This document shows, piece by piece, positions 11,144 to 22,453 of a stretch of DNA of 64,000 bases. Made by a program: the position numbers and the translations under genes. Each line of letters begins with the position of its first letter. Position 1 is the first letter of the stretch. The notes under the pieces were generated by a model. It was not told the origin of the DNA. It saw only the letters and a program-made list of their open reading frames with translations, and made no database searches. Location of the stretch: the NCBI GenBank assembly GCA_012845835.1, contig JABAKD010000010.1, positions 10,668,311 to 10,732,310 of the forward strand, read 5' to 3'. Source of the DNA: Undaria pinnatifida (Eukaryota > Sar > Phaeophyceae > Laminariales > Alariaceae).

Positions 11144-11253
11144 ATTCTTTCGCGTCCAAACAAACCACGGGTTACGCCGCTTTCGGTTCCCGAAGGTCAT
11201 AACCCTCTCCCTTATAATTTCGGACATAGTGGTATACACGTACCCAAGATTAG
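10915..11253 (+). repeat. Identical 43-bp direct repeats bracketing the 11018 exon
   Basis: Positions 10915-10957 and 11211-11253 share the same 43 bases (CTTATAATTTCGGACATAG.. to AGATTAG). A looser relative (TATAGTGGTATATGCAC) lies near 10843. The enclosed 253 bp contain the exon-like segment ending at 11143. Confidence 0.8.
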
Positions 11254-11259
11254 GATGTT

Positions 11260-12300
11260 TCAAAATATGATGATTTATTTTATGATACAGAAGGTGAAGG
11301 CTTTGTTTATGGTAAAAAACGTCAAAAATGTATATCTTCTAAAATGGGATGTTGTTGAATGTTTATCTTGTAAAAAAAAACCTGGCAGAAGTTGGGTTTC
11401 AGTTAACCAAAAAAAAAAAAAATGGTACAAACCTTGTCATGACTAATAAATGTACATGCGTGCGTTTTGACCATACCAGCAGTGTATACTACTGTATGGA
11501 GGTGAAGCCTTACTTCGTGTAGCTGGCAGTACGAATAATCATGGCTTGGTAGCACACAGACACAATTAATGTCGACCTTCCATGCTTCGGTCGGCCCCGT
11601 GTTTTTTTGGTTGAAATACAAGAAAAACGGAAACATCTGCAGCAGACAGTGCAGTTCTAGTCAGGACGAGTACGGAGATGAACAGAGCAGCAATAGGAAA
11701 AAATGGGCACAAATGTAAGGATGGTATTATGTACGTTTTACAATCCCATCGTGGTGAGAACTTTTGCCTGGCGTAAAAAATGGGTACCAGGTATGTATGT
11801 GAACTGCAAGGAATTGCTGACTGCATGCTGTACAGTCGCCAAAGATATACAGCTGCACATACATGGTACATGAAAATTACTATAACTATAACGATGCGCC
11901 ACCCCCTCCACCCTGAATCACCCCCCCAGGATAATTGCAGACAGTCGCCGACAGGGACGTCTCCACGGATGCGATGGGCGAAGAATTATCGGAGGATTCG
12001 CGGCGCCTTAGAAGCAAGACCCCACCAGCGTGACACGACCAGCGCAAGGTTTCTCCTCCGGGCAACCGTCGGTTTCACCAGGGGAAGAGTTTTTTACTGG
12101 AGCATTCGCAAAAAAAAAACACAATGTGTGGGACGGGCACGCGGCGGTATGCGTTGGCAGTTAATAACGGAGTCCTTCGGTGTTTCGGAAGGGTAGCTAC
12201 TACAGGAGTGGATGATGGACGAGGGGGACGTAAGGGGGGTGGGTGGGGGGGGAGTTCTCGTTTAACCCAAACCCATTTCTGGGTCTACTCACAACACGAG
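11260..12300. other. No supported gene
   Basis: AT-rich sequence with poly-A runs (11410-11425, 12110-12120). Short ORFs have no recognisable features. Confidence 0.4.
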
Positions 12301-12620
12301 TATCCAGCACCAGCAGCAGCGTCGCTTCGGCATTCCAGACTCGTTACGATTATAGACAGTAAAACCAAGAGCACCGCTTAATCACTTTCAGCACAACAGT
12401 AGCGTAGCCTCGATTCATTGCTTACCAGTTACTACTTGTACTGATACGGGTGTTTAGTGAGTCGCAGCAAGTGTCGCTTATATAGCTACGCATGTACGAG
12501 TACATAGAGCAGAAGCGTTGATTCTGTACCAACTTATAACACAGCAGCACCGTCGATTCTGTGGAAACTACGAGTAAACAGCAGCAGCTGCGTCGCTTCT
12601 GTACTTTGTGTCAGTACGCT
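12300..12620. repeat. Degenerate tandem array with a GCAGC..GTCGNTTCTGT core
   Basis: Related short blocks such as CAGCAGCGTCGCTTCGG, AGAAGCGTTGATTCTGTACC, GCACCGTCGATTCTGTGG and GCTGCGTCGCTTCTGTAC recur every 50-80 bases. The copies are too diverged to define a clean unit. Confidence 0.4.
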
Positions 12621-12974
12621 CCAACACATAAGGCCAGCACATGTAACGGTCATGATGAGTGACTGGCAATGGACACATCTATATTCACTCTAGTGTGTGT
12701 AGTCTTTAACCGGCGCTGGGCATATAGAGCGGCGCGATCGCGCACCGGGATCCGTGCTGTACCACCTGTACGGAATATAAGAACCATTTTATATCAATAT
12801 TTATCTTGGAACGTTGCTTAAATTCACGTACAGAGTGGTGTGGTATGGCATCGTCTCGTATTGTTGTCTGCGTCCGCTAACCCAGAACCCAGTACCTCAA
12901 CAATACACGACGTTACTACACACGGGCAGTAGGACGATGTGTATAGCAAGCATGGCGCTCGCGAAAGCTGAGCA

Positions 12975-13312
12975 GTGCCAGTCGGTCTTTTGTGTATCTA
13001 CCAGCATTCTACGCAGGACCTGGTGCATCCGCACTGCTCTGTGTGCCCAAAAGAGGCCAGCGCCATCCACATGCACACGGAAACACTGCTGCTATGGTTG
13101 CACAGAACACAGTACGAAGTCCTGTCTGAGGTTGAGGCACTCCGCGGGCGGGCAGGCCTGCAGTGGTTCACGGCCAAGGGACAGGAGCTTTGTTCGGAGA
13201 GACCGACTCACACCACCATACACGTGCACACACAGCTGTCTGGGTGCCTGGGGCTGCTGTGGCTTGCAACCCAGACTGCTATGAACTACAGTAACTACTG
13301 CGACTCGGTTTC
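12975..13312 (+). CDS. Exon-like coding sequence interrupted by element T1
   Basis: The frame from 12975 reads ..DLVHPHCSVCPKEASAIH, LLLWLHRTQYEVLSEVEAL, LQWFTAKGQELCSE.. up to the left end of T1 at 13313. An acceptor-like CTACGCAG precedes GAC at 13018. Codon choice looks gene-like, but a second frame (ATG 12952, Cys-rich MALAKAEQCQSVFCVS) is also open, so the frame is not certain. If T1 is removed together with one CTCGGT copy, the frame runs on as CDSVTGRILFGQIPMLCF beyond 15226. I do not recognise a family. Confidence 0.3.
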
Positions 13313-15225
13313 CACACACTGGTCAATAGGTTCAAGGTCAATAGGCAATCGGTAGGACCCTATTCAATAGGAGACCTATTGTTGGCCGCGATAGGTATCG
13401 ATGGGTACTTTTCGTAGCCTATTGGGGCGGACAATGGGTATCAATTGGCATCTTCATTGATCTACTGTTTGTCCCATAGCGTATTGTACCTCTTTATCAG
13501 AACATACTGATAAAACAAGTAGGTATCGATAGACATTTTCAGGACGGTACTGTTTGGGCGATATTATATTGGCGCTGAGAGACGGAACATATGGTTTTGT
13601 CCGATAGGATACCTTTCATCAAACCTATTGTTCCGGAAGATAGGTATCGATAGACCTTTCACAATGATATTGTTTCGGACGTTAGGTATTGACCTTTCAC
13701 CATTCCATTGTTTCGGATGATAGGTATCGGTACGTCTACGACCCTTTTTATTGTTTTCAGTGTTGGAGAGCAAAGGCGCTCGAAGACAGCCCGTCTAGAT
13801 ACAATCAACTCTAGTTCGCCATTCATCATCCACGCCGCACGCTCCTCCAGCCCAGCGGAGATTTCCCGAAAACGGCGCTGTCTGTCCGCGTTGTGCCCTA
13901 AGAAGCTCAAGGTGCATGGTCTCAACAACAAGGTGGTGATTGCTACGTATGTGTGTTCGATGCGAAGCTCAAGCATGCAGTATTTTAAAGCGACCTGTTT
14001 GTGTGCCGTTCAGTTCCTTCATATACCCTGGATGTTACCCTATCGAATAGGCTATTGGGCCAACAATAGGTCGGCAACTATGAGGATCGATACCTATCGC
14101 GCGGCACAATAGCTCGGCTTCGGGTCTATCGATAGGTATTGTAAGCAACAATAGGGTTAGGGCAGTGGCCACAATAGCCTATTGTGCGACCGAATATGCT
14201 TGCGAAGGTGTACATCGATAGATATCTTGGGCACCAGCATATGTTGAAAATGACGCCCAACAGCCTATCGTTCGAACGATACCTTTCTATCGCCACCAAT
14301 CGATACCTATTGGTTAAAGCGATAGGTGTGCGATGATGTCGACCGATACCTATTGCTCAGTGTAATAGATTTGCAAAGGTATCGATCGATGCCTTTTGCC
14401 CAATTTTATACGTTCTCAAGGGTATCGATCCATACCTACTGACAATTGAATAGATATATTTGCAAGGGTTTTGATCGATACCTACTGCTTGTAAATTTGC
14501 ACCCTCGTATTGCTTAGAACATACCTATACGCACCGTATACCCCAGGCTATTGTTTGAATGAACACCTTGAATGATATATATCAATATGTACCTTAACCT
14601 ACTTCTTGCCTTTTGTTTCAAAACAGCAGATTTACGATAATACCTGGTATTCAAAGAACCTTTTAATCGATGGCTTGCGAGCATTTCAATCGATAGCTGC
14701 TGCCGCTGTTGAACAACTCAGAAACACCTCTCACTACGTTTTTTCGAGGGCATCAATCATACCAATTCCTCTGGACCTATTGGGCAAATAAATTAGGTAT
14801 CTATCGACAACTAACCCTCCCATTACAGGTTACAATACGTATCGATATTCAATTAGTGGATATCGATCGACAATTTCACATACGTATTGGTCAAACAGTA
14901 GGTATCGATCGACACTTTCACGTACCTGTTGGTCACACTAATAGGTATCGATCGACAGTATGACATAACTATTCTAAGAACAGCCTACTGTGCCGATTTA
15001 TCATAACCTATTGGTCGAAGAAACAGGTATCGACAGACAGATTCACACACCTATCTTAAGAACAATAGACTATTGTACCAATTTCTCTGGACCTATTGGT
15101 CCAAGCAACGGGCATCGTTCGACAAATTCGCATACGTTTCTAAGGTTTTAAGATGTATCGATATGCAATACCCCAACCTATTGACATTCAATCGGTATAT
15201 TCAATAGGCTATTGCCCGGGGTGTG
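13313..15225. mobile_element. Element T1: terminal inverted repeats, interior of degenerate CAATAGGTATCGAT minisatellite
   Basis: The left end CACACACTGGTCAATAGG (13313-13330) is matched in inverse by CTATTGCCCGGGGTGTG at 15209-15225. The ends resemble those of T8 and T9 (CACACCCTGGACAATAG). CTCGGT occurs on both sides (13304-13309 and 15226-15231), a possible target duplication. The interior is mostly imperfect, often inverted copies of ACCTATTG..CAATAGGTATCGATCGACA. Positions 13745-14020 are different and exon-like. No transposase frame is present, so the element would be non-autonomous. Confidence 0.55.
13761..13911 (+). CDS. Exon-like segment inside T1
   Basis: A very good acceptor, TTTTTATTGTTTTCAG, ends at 13760. 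The following frame reads VGEQRRSKTARLDTINSS, IIHAARSSSPAEISRKR and LSALCPKKLKVHGLNNKV. Donor-like GTGCAT follows AAG at 13911, and others (GTGGTG, GTGTGT) lie within 45 bases. The segment is free of the surrounding minisatellite. It could be a host exon whose flanking introns consist of the repeat, or a host fragment captured by T1. No family is recognised. Confidence 0.35.
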
Positions 15226-15531
15226 CTCGGTAACAGGTCGTATCCTATTCGGACAGATTCCAATGTTATGTTTCGCGGAAAATATATTGCATGTCCAGAC
15301 CTGGCATCTATTTGGCACCCAACGAGTACTCTCATCCACTTGGTACGTGGAGTCTCTGCTTGCTCCAGCCCAGCTACAGCCCGCCTCGCCGAGCTAGTCC
15401 ACCTCGCGCGTCGTGCTACTGAGATCAAGCTCGTTTCATTGGGTTTGTGGTGGAAGTGGTTAACCGACGACGCCAATGTGGTGGAAGTGGTTATTGCTGG
15501 GCTAATCCTCACTAAATGCGGAGATCTGTGA
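15226..15531 (+). CDS. Exon-like sequence downstream of T1
   Basis: One frame gives NVMFRGKYIACPDLASIW, LAELVHLARRATEIKLVSL and DDANVVEVVIAGLILTKCGDL with TGA at 15529-15531. A second frame, the one that joins 13312 after T1 removal, reads RILFGQIPMLCFAENILHV and stops at 15397. Acceptor-like AACAG lies at 15232-15236. The sequence has coding character but the frame is ambiguous. Confidence 0.3.
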   Translation, partial: LGNRSYPIRTDSNVMFRGKYIACPDLASIWHPTSTLIHLVRGVSACSSPATARLAELVHLARRATEIKLVSLGLWWKWLTDDANVVEVVIAGLILTKCGDL

Positions 15532-15539
15532 TGCAATTA

Positions 15540-17750
15540 CCGTCACCCAAATGAACAGATTCACCTGTGTCTTGCAGTAGCTCAGAATTCAAGGCACAAG
15601 GTTATTTTTATCGTCTTTTTATATCTTCTGGTTGGATGAGATAGGGAGACGAGGTGCACTGACAGAGGGGGGGGTGGTGACCCTGCTGCTCGGCGCACTC
15701 AGTTGTTCCGATTATACTCTTCCCCAAAGATGGGGTACTCAACGGGTGCCTCACCTTGCCTAACAAGCTGTCCCGTGCGAGCAGTCTAGCTTCCAGACAT
15801 GCTATACTAGCTTCTCATGTCTCCTGCTGCTGGTAACGACTCTCAGAATCAGCTGTATTCTGCAAGAAAGGGTATCTACGAAAACACTGCTGTTCGATGG
15901 CCTACTGCTGTACAAGTTCCCACATACTCCTGGTAGATCATCTGTTTGTTCCGTGCTTACCGTAGCTCTCGGACTCCTTTTTACGCTCACTCAGGTTGTT
16001 GTACCGCCCCGTTTTACCGCATCTGTTATTCCTAGCCTATGATTGGCCCATTCGAATATAATAATCCCTATTGGAAGATCCGCAGAATTCGTACTGAAAC
16101 CCTTGGCTCCCCGATACTTGAACCAAGTAACCTAGATTCTTGACTAAATCCAAGTGATTTTCCAATTTCACCTCAGGTTTCAATGAGGTTTTGAGAATTT
16201 ATTAGAGGCGTGTTGTTTTTTGCACGTTGCGTCCCTCGCGCTTGTAAAAATATTGTTCCTGCGAGTCACAGCTGTGCGAACCCAACTACTGATTTGTGTC
16301 TAAAACCTAGAACCACTGAGAATGTTCGGTGAGTTCTCCTCGAAATGTGGTCCTCGGAGCGATGTCTCTGTCCCCAATGCCCCGGGCCACAAGGAAAGGA
16401 TACAACGTCCCGAGGCATCTAGAAGAGTCTTCAATGTGTCTTCCTCAGCACGTGGGTCTGTCCCTTTCGTCCGAGGGTGATGCGAGGGCTCGCCCCCGCA
16501 CACCTCTCACTTTCCACTTCCGTCTCCATCTCACCCTGGGATACCCGACTCTTTTGCCGATATCTCTGTCTGTCCGGTGTTTGTACACACTGCCCCATCC
16601 TACGGCCGTTGCCTTTGAGGAACTCTAGTCACGACCAGCGTTGGAGCTTCGTCACTCCCTACGGTGTTTGAGAAACCTAACCCTTATTCCGAACCAAAAA
16701 TATTAACAATGATAGGAGGGTGGACGAATATGCCCTGTGATATGCCCTGTGCCCCGCGTCTTTTTTTCCCGGGCCTCGCTTGTTGCTGCCAATATCGCAG
16801 TATTTTTGCATGTGTCGTGATGCGATGACTCGCCTGACGCGCACCGTGAGATGGGGCCTCTTTTGAAACAAACTACGGGGGCGGAATGCTTGAGACAAGA
16901 GAGAGGCTCGGTTGGAAGGATGTAACAGTTGGTTTACAAGGTACCGAGGTACAACGGTACAGCCAATGATGATGACCTAACGTTAGGTCATCGTCATCGC
17001 GGCCCGCGCGAAGTTGCACGTACGTGCCAGGCTTTTCGGATTTGCGCGTAAATTCATTAGTGATTTATGTATGGCGGCTCCCAATGTACAGGTCCGCAAA
17101 AAACGACGGTCGCGTGCCCAGACCAACCCGACCCCACACCTAGCCCTCACCCTAACCCCAATCCAACCCTTTGGGGGGCTCGAGGTCTGCTCTCGAGGTC
17201 GACAGGGGCAGTATTGAGCTTACGTGCCAATCTGAAAACCTTGCACGTACTACGTGCAATTAAACGCCTGGTCTCATAATTGGGTACAGCCTCGATGTAA
17301 AGCAGTAGTAGCATAGACTATTGTATACACCAAAGAAGGTAGTTTCAAAAAGTGGTGGCCTTCATGATACGCATGCCTGCATCCTGCATCGTACGAGCTC
17401 CTTTTTCGCCCGCCGGAAGTATGATACGAGCGAAGGGATGATGGTAGGATTAGTGGATGGTTGGTGATGCCCTCACTTCCATGCTCGCGAAGCAGCTTTT
17501 CCCTGCGCTCGTGCCACCCTCGCTGCTCCCCACCACGTATTTGCGCCCCTAGTTTATATTTTCACATGTCAACCCGTCCGAAAAATAAGAGGATATTGCG
17601 TATTTGGTCGTTACGTATATTGTATCGTGTACTGGGACGTAGCAAAGCCGTTTTACAAAAACGAAAATGACCCCAGTATATTTCCAAGTATATACTCTTG
17701 TCCCCACACAAGTGGGTGCAACGGACACGAGTGTCGACAACAGCAGACAA
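15540..17750. other. No supported gene
   Basis: Mixed unique sequence. Around 17125-17170 there is a short C-rich run (CCTCACCCTAACCCCAATCC) that loosely resembles telomeric repeat but lacks a regular unit. ORFs on either strand are under 100 codons and featureless. Confidence 0.4.
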
Positions 17751-17753
17751 AAA

Positions 17754-18279
17754 TGCAAGGTTGTGCTGTGTAGGGTTTGTGGATTCCGGAGAAGGGTATG
17801 GGAGTCTTGCAGAACTAAGTTTCGGGTACGAGCATGGAACTATTACAGAGCTCACAGAAGTTCCGGATATTTTGGCACGGGTGTGCAGAACTCACAGAAG
17901 TTCCGGGCGGGTAATGAAGAGCCGTACCCGTACCCCGGGTATTGTGGCAAGGGCATGCAGAACTCACAGAATTTCCGGGTACGGGTATATGACTGTCCTA
18001 AAGAACTCACAGAAGTTCCGGGTCCGGGTACCGAAGTGTTACAGAATTTCCAGGCAGGCATGTAAATGCTGCACCCGTATCCCGTGTATTTGTGGCACTG
18101 GCGTACAGAACGTACAGAAGTTCCTGGTACGGGTATGAAAGTGGTACAGAACTTACAGTTTTTTTGGGTACGGGTATGAACGTCCTACAGAACTTACAGA
18201 GGTTATTTGTAGGGTGATACCCGGGGTAAATACCTGGGTATGGTTCTGCACATACCCTGCGACACAACACAACCTTGCA
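17754..18279. mobile_element. Element T2: 526-bp inverted-repeat element filled by a minisatellite
   Basis: TGCAAGGTTGTGCTGTGT at 17754 is matched in inverse by ACACAACACAACCTTGCA ending at 18279, with similarity reaching further in. Between about 17800 and 18210 lie seven or more imperfect units of roughly 55-60 bp with the core CAGAACTCACAGAAGTTCCG and GGTACGGGTATG. The open frames across this region are a by-product of the repeat. Confidence 0.75.
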
Positions 18280-18419
18280 ATAATGCACCCATGCTCCCAG
18301 TCATGCTATTTTACTCCGAGTATGCTGCCAGTATTCGCAGTACCTCTAGCTTTTTCACCCGAAAGCATCTTACGTTACTTGCCACGACTATGAGTAGAAA
18401 CGTCTATTAATATGTGCAA

Positions 18420-18985
18420 TGATATTATAAAAGTATAAAATTCATCCAGCTGTGAGATCGAAAGATTTCAAAGATTTCGTCGAAACACATATTTGCAAGA
18501 AGTGCGTGATACTTCGGTCGCGCGTATTACTGGGTGTGTGTCCTCATTAAGGATATGGATCGGCGACTCCCCTTAGCACTAGCTTGCACCCTGGTCAACA
18601 GCGTGATGTTATTTTGTGCGCGGCAACTTTAAAACCCGTTTGTGAGGGGGACAAAATATGACGGGTGTGGAATGCACTAGTTAGTTTATTATACATATCC
18701 TGTAGTTACTTAGTTTTAGTATAACCGGTGAGGAGAGAGGGGTGAGGGGCGGGTAAAGAGGGGATAGGTCGCATGAATGAATAGGAGCTTACTGCACGCG
18801 TGATGCTGGAAGGCTTTGGTGGGGGCGGCGGGGAGGGGGGGGTAACTGGAAGTTGGAGACCATATAAGTGAATTGGAGCTACTGCATAGATGGCTCGAAA
18901 AGTAAAGAGATGATGTCGCCTGTCGGGTGGGTTTGTAATAACTCTGGCGGATTTTGATTTTCGGTGGGGCGGGGGGGGAGGGAGG
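18420..18985 (-). repeat. Dispersed repeat R1, long copy with C-rich module
   Basis: Reads (minus strand) from the module containing TCTTTACTTTTCGAGCCATC through C-rich blocks to the conserved segment with GTCGCCGACC, TCCTTAATGAGGACACAC, GATCTCACAGCTGG and the AT-rich end TTTTATAATATC. The same order is seen in the copies at 29.6-30.7 and 39.8-40.3 kb. No ORF and no clear polymerase III boxes. Confidence 0.7.
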
Positions 18986-18999
18986 GGGGGGGGTCGAAG

Positions 19000-20530
19000 G
19001 GGTTGTTAGAGGGGGGGGGGGGAGGGGGGGGGTGAATGGGGGCAAACGATCCTACATACTTGCATGCTAAATGCAGACCTCCAATACTTCAAAGATTAAA
19101 CTATGAGGTGGATGAGAGCAAAGTACGAATATAACTGGTGTTATTTTCACGTTAATGTTATTAAGATTGGTTTTCGATTTCCGTATAATATTAGTAGAAT
19201 ACTACGACAGGTACTTCTTGTATGCTGTTGTGGTGTTTCTGTATATACCCCTTGGTATGAATTAATTGAAGATCGTCCAGAATATATTATGGTGTCACCT
19301 AGCTATAGACAACCATTGGGGACCTTAGCCGTTTGGGTACACATCCCGTATAATCGAACAACCATACCTGGTTATATGGAATCGGTAATCGGACAACCAT
19401 GCCTGACTATGTGATGACCAGATTAATCCTAGACTATTTGGAAGGGTCAGATACGTAACAGCAGCAGCAGCCCTCTATGTTTGAGGTCCAACGAACGGAC
19501 GGGAAAGTTTCACCGGCCACCTTTTTTTTGTGCATTGGTGCCGTCTTTTTTTCCAGGTGTGTCCTCTCGCTGTCCACGCCAGCGGCGGTTACCGAGCGGC
19601 TGGTGCTGCCGACGGCGCCGAACGATTAATGGGTAAGACAGTAGTAGAGCTACATACATCATGCCATGTCATTATCACGAGCTTCTGCTTTTTCGTTTTT
19701 TTTTTTATTTGCTCGTTCCGTACGGTAAAACACACCCTTGGCTCTTGTTACACGAATGTACGTATTTATAGTCGCTCTTCTTGCAGAAAAAACTGGGATC
19801 CCGAGGTCTCTAAGCAAGGCTCTCTTTCCCCCCCCCTGTTTTACGGTAAACACAATGGTTTTCATCCCGCGAGATGGTCAGCGCTTCCTTCGTTCTCGGA
19901 CTTGCTACGTCGAGCTGCGATCACTGTGCTCGCGTCTTTCGTTTAATAATAATACCAGGGCATGCGCTTTCAGCTCGATGGTGCCCAAAAGAAAAGTAGA
20001 GCAGTACAAGACAAGTAGATATCATAGACAGATAGATTGGACCGCTCCTATATGTGTGATATAGTTTATTTAGCCTGTTATTTTGGTTTTATGGTATGTA
20101 ATCCTCGACATGATTTGGTCGTAACTCAAAACCGAGGTATCGTGACAGCCCCCTGCCCCCCACCTCCCTGCTGCGGTACTCGCCATGTTTTGCACTGGTA
20201 TTTTTCTTGTCTCGTTGGGTTCATATTTTCTCTCTTAGTCGTGGACTTACACCGAGCTATGCTGACTCCCACGTAGGTTATAGACATGCACTTCCCGCTC
20301 CGTCTTTGCACATGGAAAAATCCCACGTTCCATTCCTGGGGTCCGAACTCAGGACTCAGGACCAACTGTTCGCAACTAGCACTTACAACGCCGAGGTTAC
20401 CAGCTCGAATTGCGCGTCTGAAACAAACAACCGCCCCTGTATCTCTAGAAACTGCATCATGGTCAGATTTCGTAAAGTCCCCGTTAAAAACTCCACGAAA
20501 ACAAGTTGGAACGCGCTCAGTGGACATGTA
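19000..20530. other. No supported gene
   Basis: A G-rich run (18970-19035) is followed by unique sequence with short featureless ORFs on both strands. Confidence 0.4.
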
Positions 20531-20535
20531 CGTGT

Positions 20536-20992
20536 CTTGGCTTGGCTTGGCTTGGCTTGGCTCGGCTTGGCTTGGCTTGACTTGGCTTGGCTTGACTTGG
20601 CTTAGCTTAGCTTAGCTGTCTAAGCTGTCGTGTCGTGTCGTGTCGTGTCGTGTCGTGTCGTGTCGTGTCGTGTCGTGTCGTGTCGTGTCGTGTCGTGTCG
20701 TGTCGTGTCGTGTCGTGTCGTGTCGTCTGTCCTGTCTTGTCTCGTCTTGTCTCCTCTTGTCTTGTCTTGTCTTGTCTTGTCTTGTCTTGTCTTGTCTTGT
20801 CTTGTCTTGTCTTGTCTTGTCTTGTCTTGTCTTGTCTTGTCTTGTCTTGTCTTGTCTTGTCTTGTCTTGTCTTGTCTTGTCTTGTCTTGTCTTGTCTTGT
20901 CTTGTCTTGTCTTGTCTTGTCTTGTCTTGTCTTGTCTTGTCTTGTCTTGTCTTGTCTTGTCTTGTCTTGTTTTGTCTTGTCTTGTCTTGTCT
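20536..20992. repeat. Three adjoining pentanucleotide arrays: GGCTT, TGTCG, TCTTG
   Basis: GGCTT-type units (20536-20618) give way to about 20 perfect TGTCG units (20625-20725), then to about 45 TCTTG units (20750-20990). The array is flanked on both sides by similar CTTAGCTGTC..GTGTC sequence (20608-20630 and 20990-21010). Apparent long ORFs on both strands are pure repeat. Confidence 0.95.
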
Positions 20993-21009
20993 TAGCTGTC
21001 ATGTCGTGT

Positions 21010-21746
21010 CTAGAGGTGGGCACAAGATAACCGGTCAACTGTGTTTTTGAAAAAACCCACGGACGTTGCAATTGCTCGTTCTTCAAAAATTAAAGTGATG
21101 TCTCTTGTTATATTTCGTTTTTTGTTTTGTTTTGAGGGCACACTTTTACACTATAACGAGCCTGCATGCAGCAACGAACGATCTGACTACAAACATGACA
21201 GCGTAAGGGTTGGCCCATCAAGGTAATGAAAGAACAGTTACGCCCTTGGCAGTACGCATTAAGGTTCAAGTCGAGCGAAAATATGTTAAGCACCCGTGGT
21301 TCCCAATGTTTTGGAGGCGTCAATATCTGCCAAAAAAGAACCGGTGAGCCGGTTTAGCCTATTTTTGTTTTGGAGAATAACGCCTCCTATCCGGTTTTCG
21401 GCTTTTCGAAAATGCTATCCGGCGCCCATCCCTAGCATTGTCTTGGCTTGTCCTGCTCACGCTAATGTGCCCTACTCGTGTGCTGTGCGTAATCGTTCCG
21501 CAGTGGCGGCGTTGGTGGAGCAGGGTGATGCGGGAGCGGGAACGGCGGCGGTTGGCGCGATGGAGGTAGCGACGGCGGCTGGCGTGATGGGGGTGGAATT
21601 GGGAGTCGTGCTGGCTCGCCGCCCTTCGTCCGCCGCGCCCTGAAGATGGAGTTGGATGTGTGTGCGTGTTTTTTGCGTGTGTGCTGCAGTGGTGCCCCCG
21701 CCTGACAGGTTTAATTTTGATATGTGAAGTGCACACTTATTTACAA
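21010..21746. other. No supported gene
   Basis: Unique sequence. A Gly/Ala/Val-rich frame (about 21490-21640) has no recognisable feature. Confidence 0.4.
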
Positions 21747-21936
21747 ATGCATAAAAATGCCTCCGGCGGCTTTTGCGTGTTTCCAGTTTTTTCGGCATGT
21801 AGTGAAAGTGGAGAGAGAAGGAGGGAGGGAGGGCTGGGGTGCACCCCTCCCCTCCCTCTCTCCTCCTTTCCCCACTCCCAGTACATGCTATATTAGTTAG
21901 CAACACGCAAAAGCCGCCGGAGGCATCTCTATGCAT
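21747..21936. mobile_element. 190-bp full-length hairpin element
   Basis: The 35-base end (ATGCATAAAAATGCCTCCGG.. to GCGTGTT) is repeated inverted at 21902-21936 with two mismatches. The interior is also largely self-complementary: the GA-rich left half pairs with the CT-rich right half around the centre GGGGTGCACCCC near 21840. The whole unit would fold as one stem, typical of foldback-type MITEs. Confidence 0.75.
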
Positions 21937-22453
21937 CTATACAGAGTAACACTTACGTGGGGTGGGTGGGTGGGTGGAGTCTCAACTCTTCATCTTAATC
22001 TTTACTTCGTACGAAGAAGAAGCAGAGCTTACCACGAGTGAATCTTGAAAAGCCGCAGGCTGCTCCTGGATGAGGCGTTCCTCCAGTCGGGGATAGGTGA
22101 TTGTTTTCAACTATTTTTCATCTCCCTCCTCAAGGATCCGCTTGTATCTTGTCGACAGTTTTTCTTTTCAGATAGTATGGGATGAAAGGGTGGAAACACC
22201 TCCCGCTGTCGGTGCTACCACCCCTGCCTTACTTTACGGTCCTTGGCTTCCATAGATTGATTCGTGTTACGTGTCCCTCTCTGTACGGGCAAGGGCCGTA
22301 TATCCCATACTTCATTCTGTCCTCCCTGCCCTACCGATTCTCATTGTATTCCACCATCGGCGCATCATATGCTAAAATTTAACTTGTCGACGGCACTACA
22401 ACTGCAGGACACACGCAACAAAACACGCACGCACATATCGAACACCCATTGAC

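Noticed and set aside
13313..15225. T1 region as centromeric or satellite DNA
   Set aside because: The units are too diverged and partly inverted, and inverted ends bound the block.
20607..21086. Long ORFs on both strands made of repeated pentapeptides
   Set aside because: They are translations of the TCTTG/TGTCG microsatellite.
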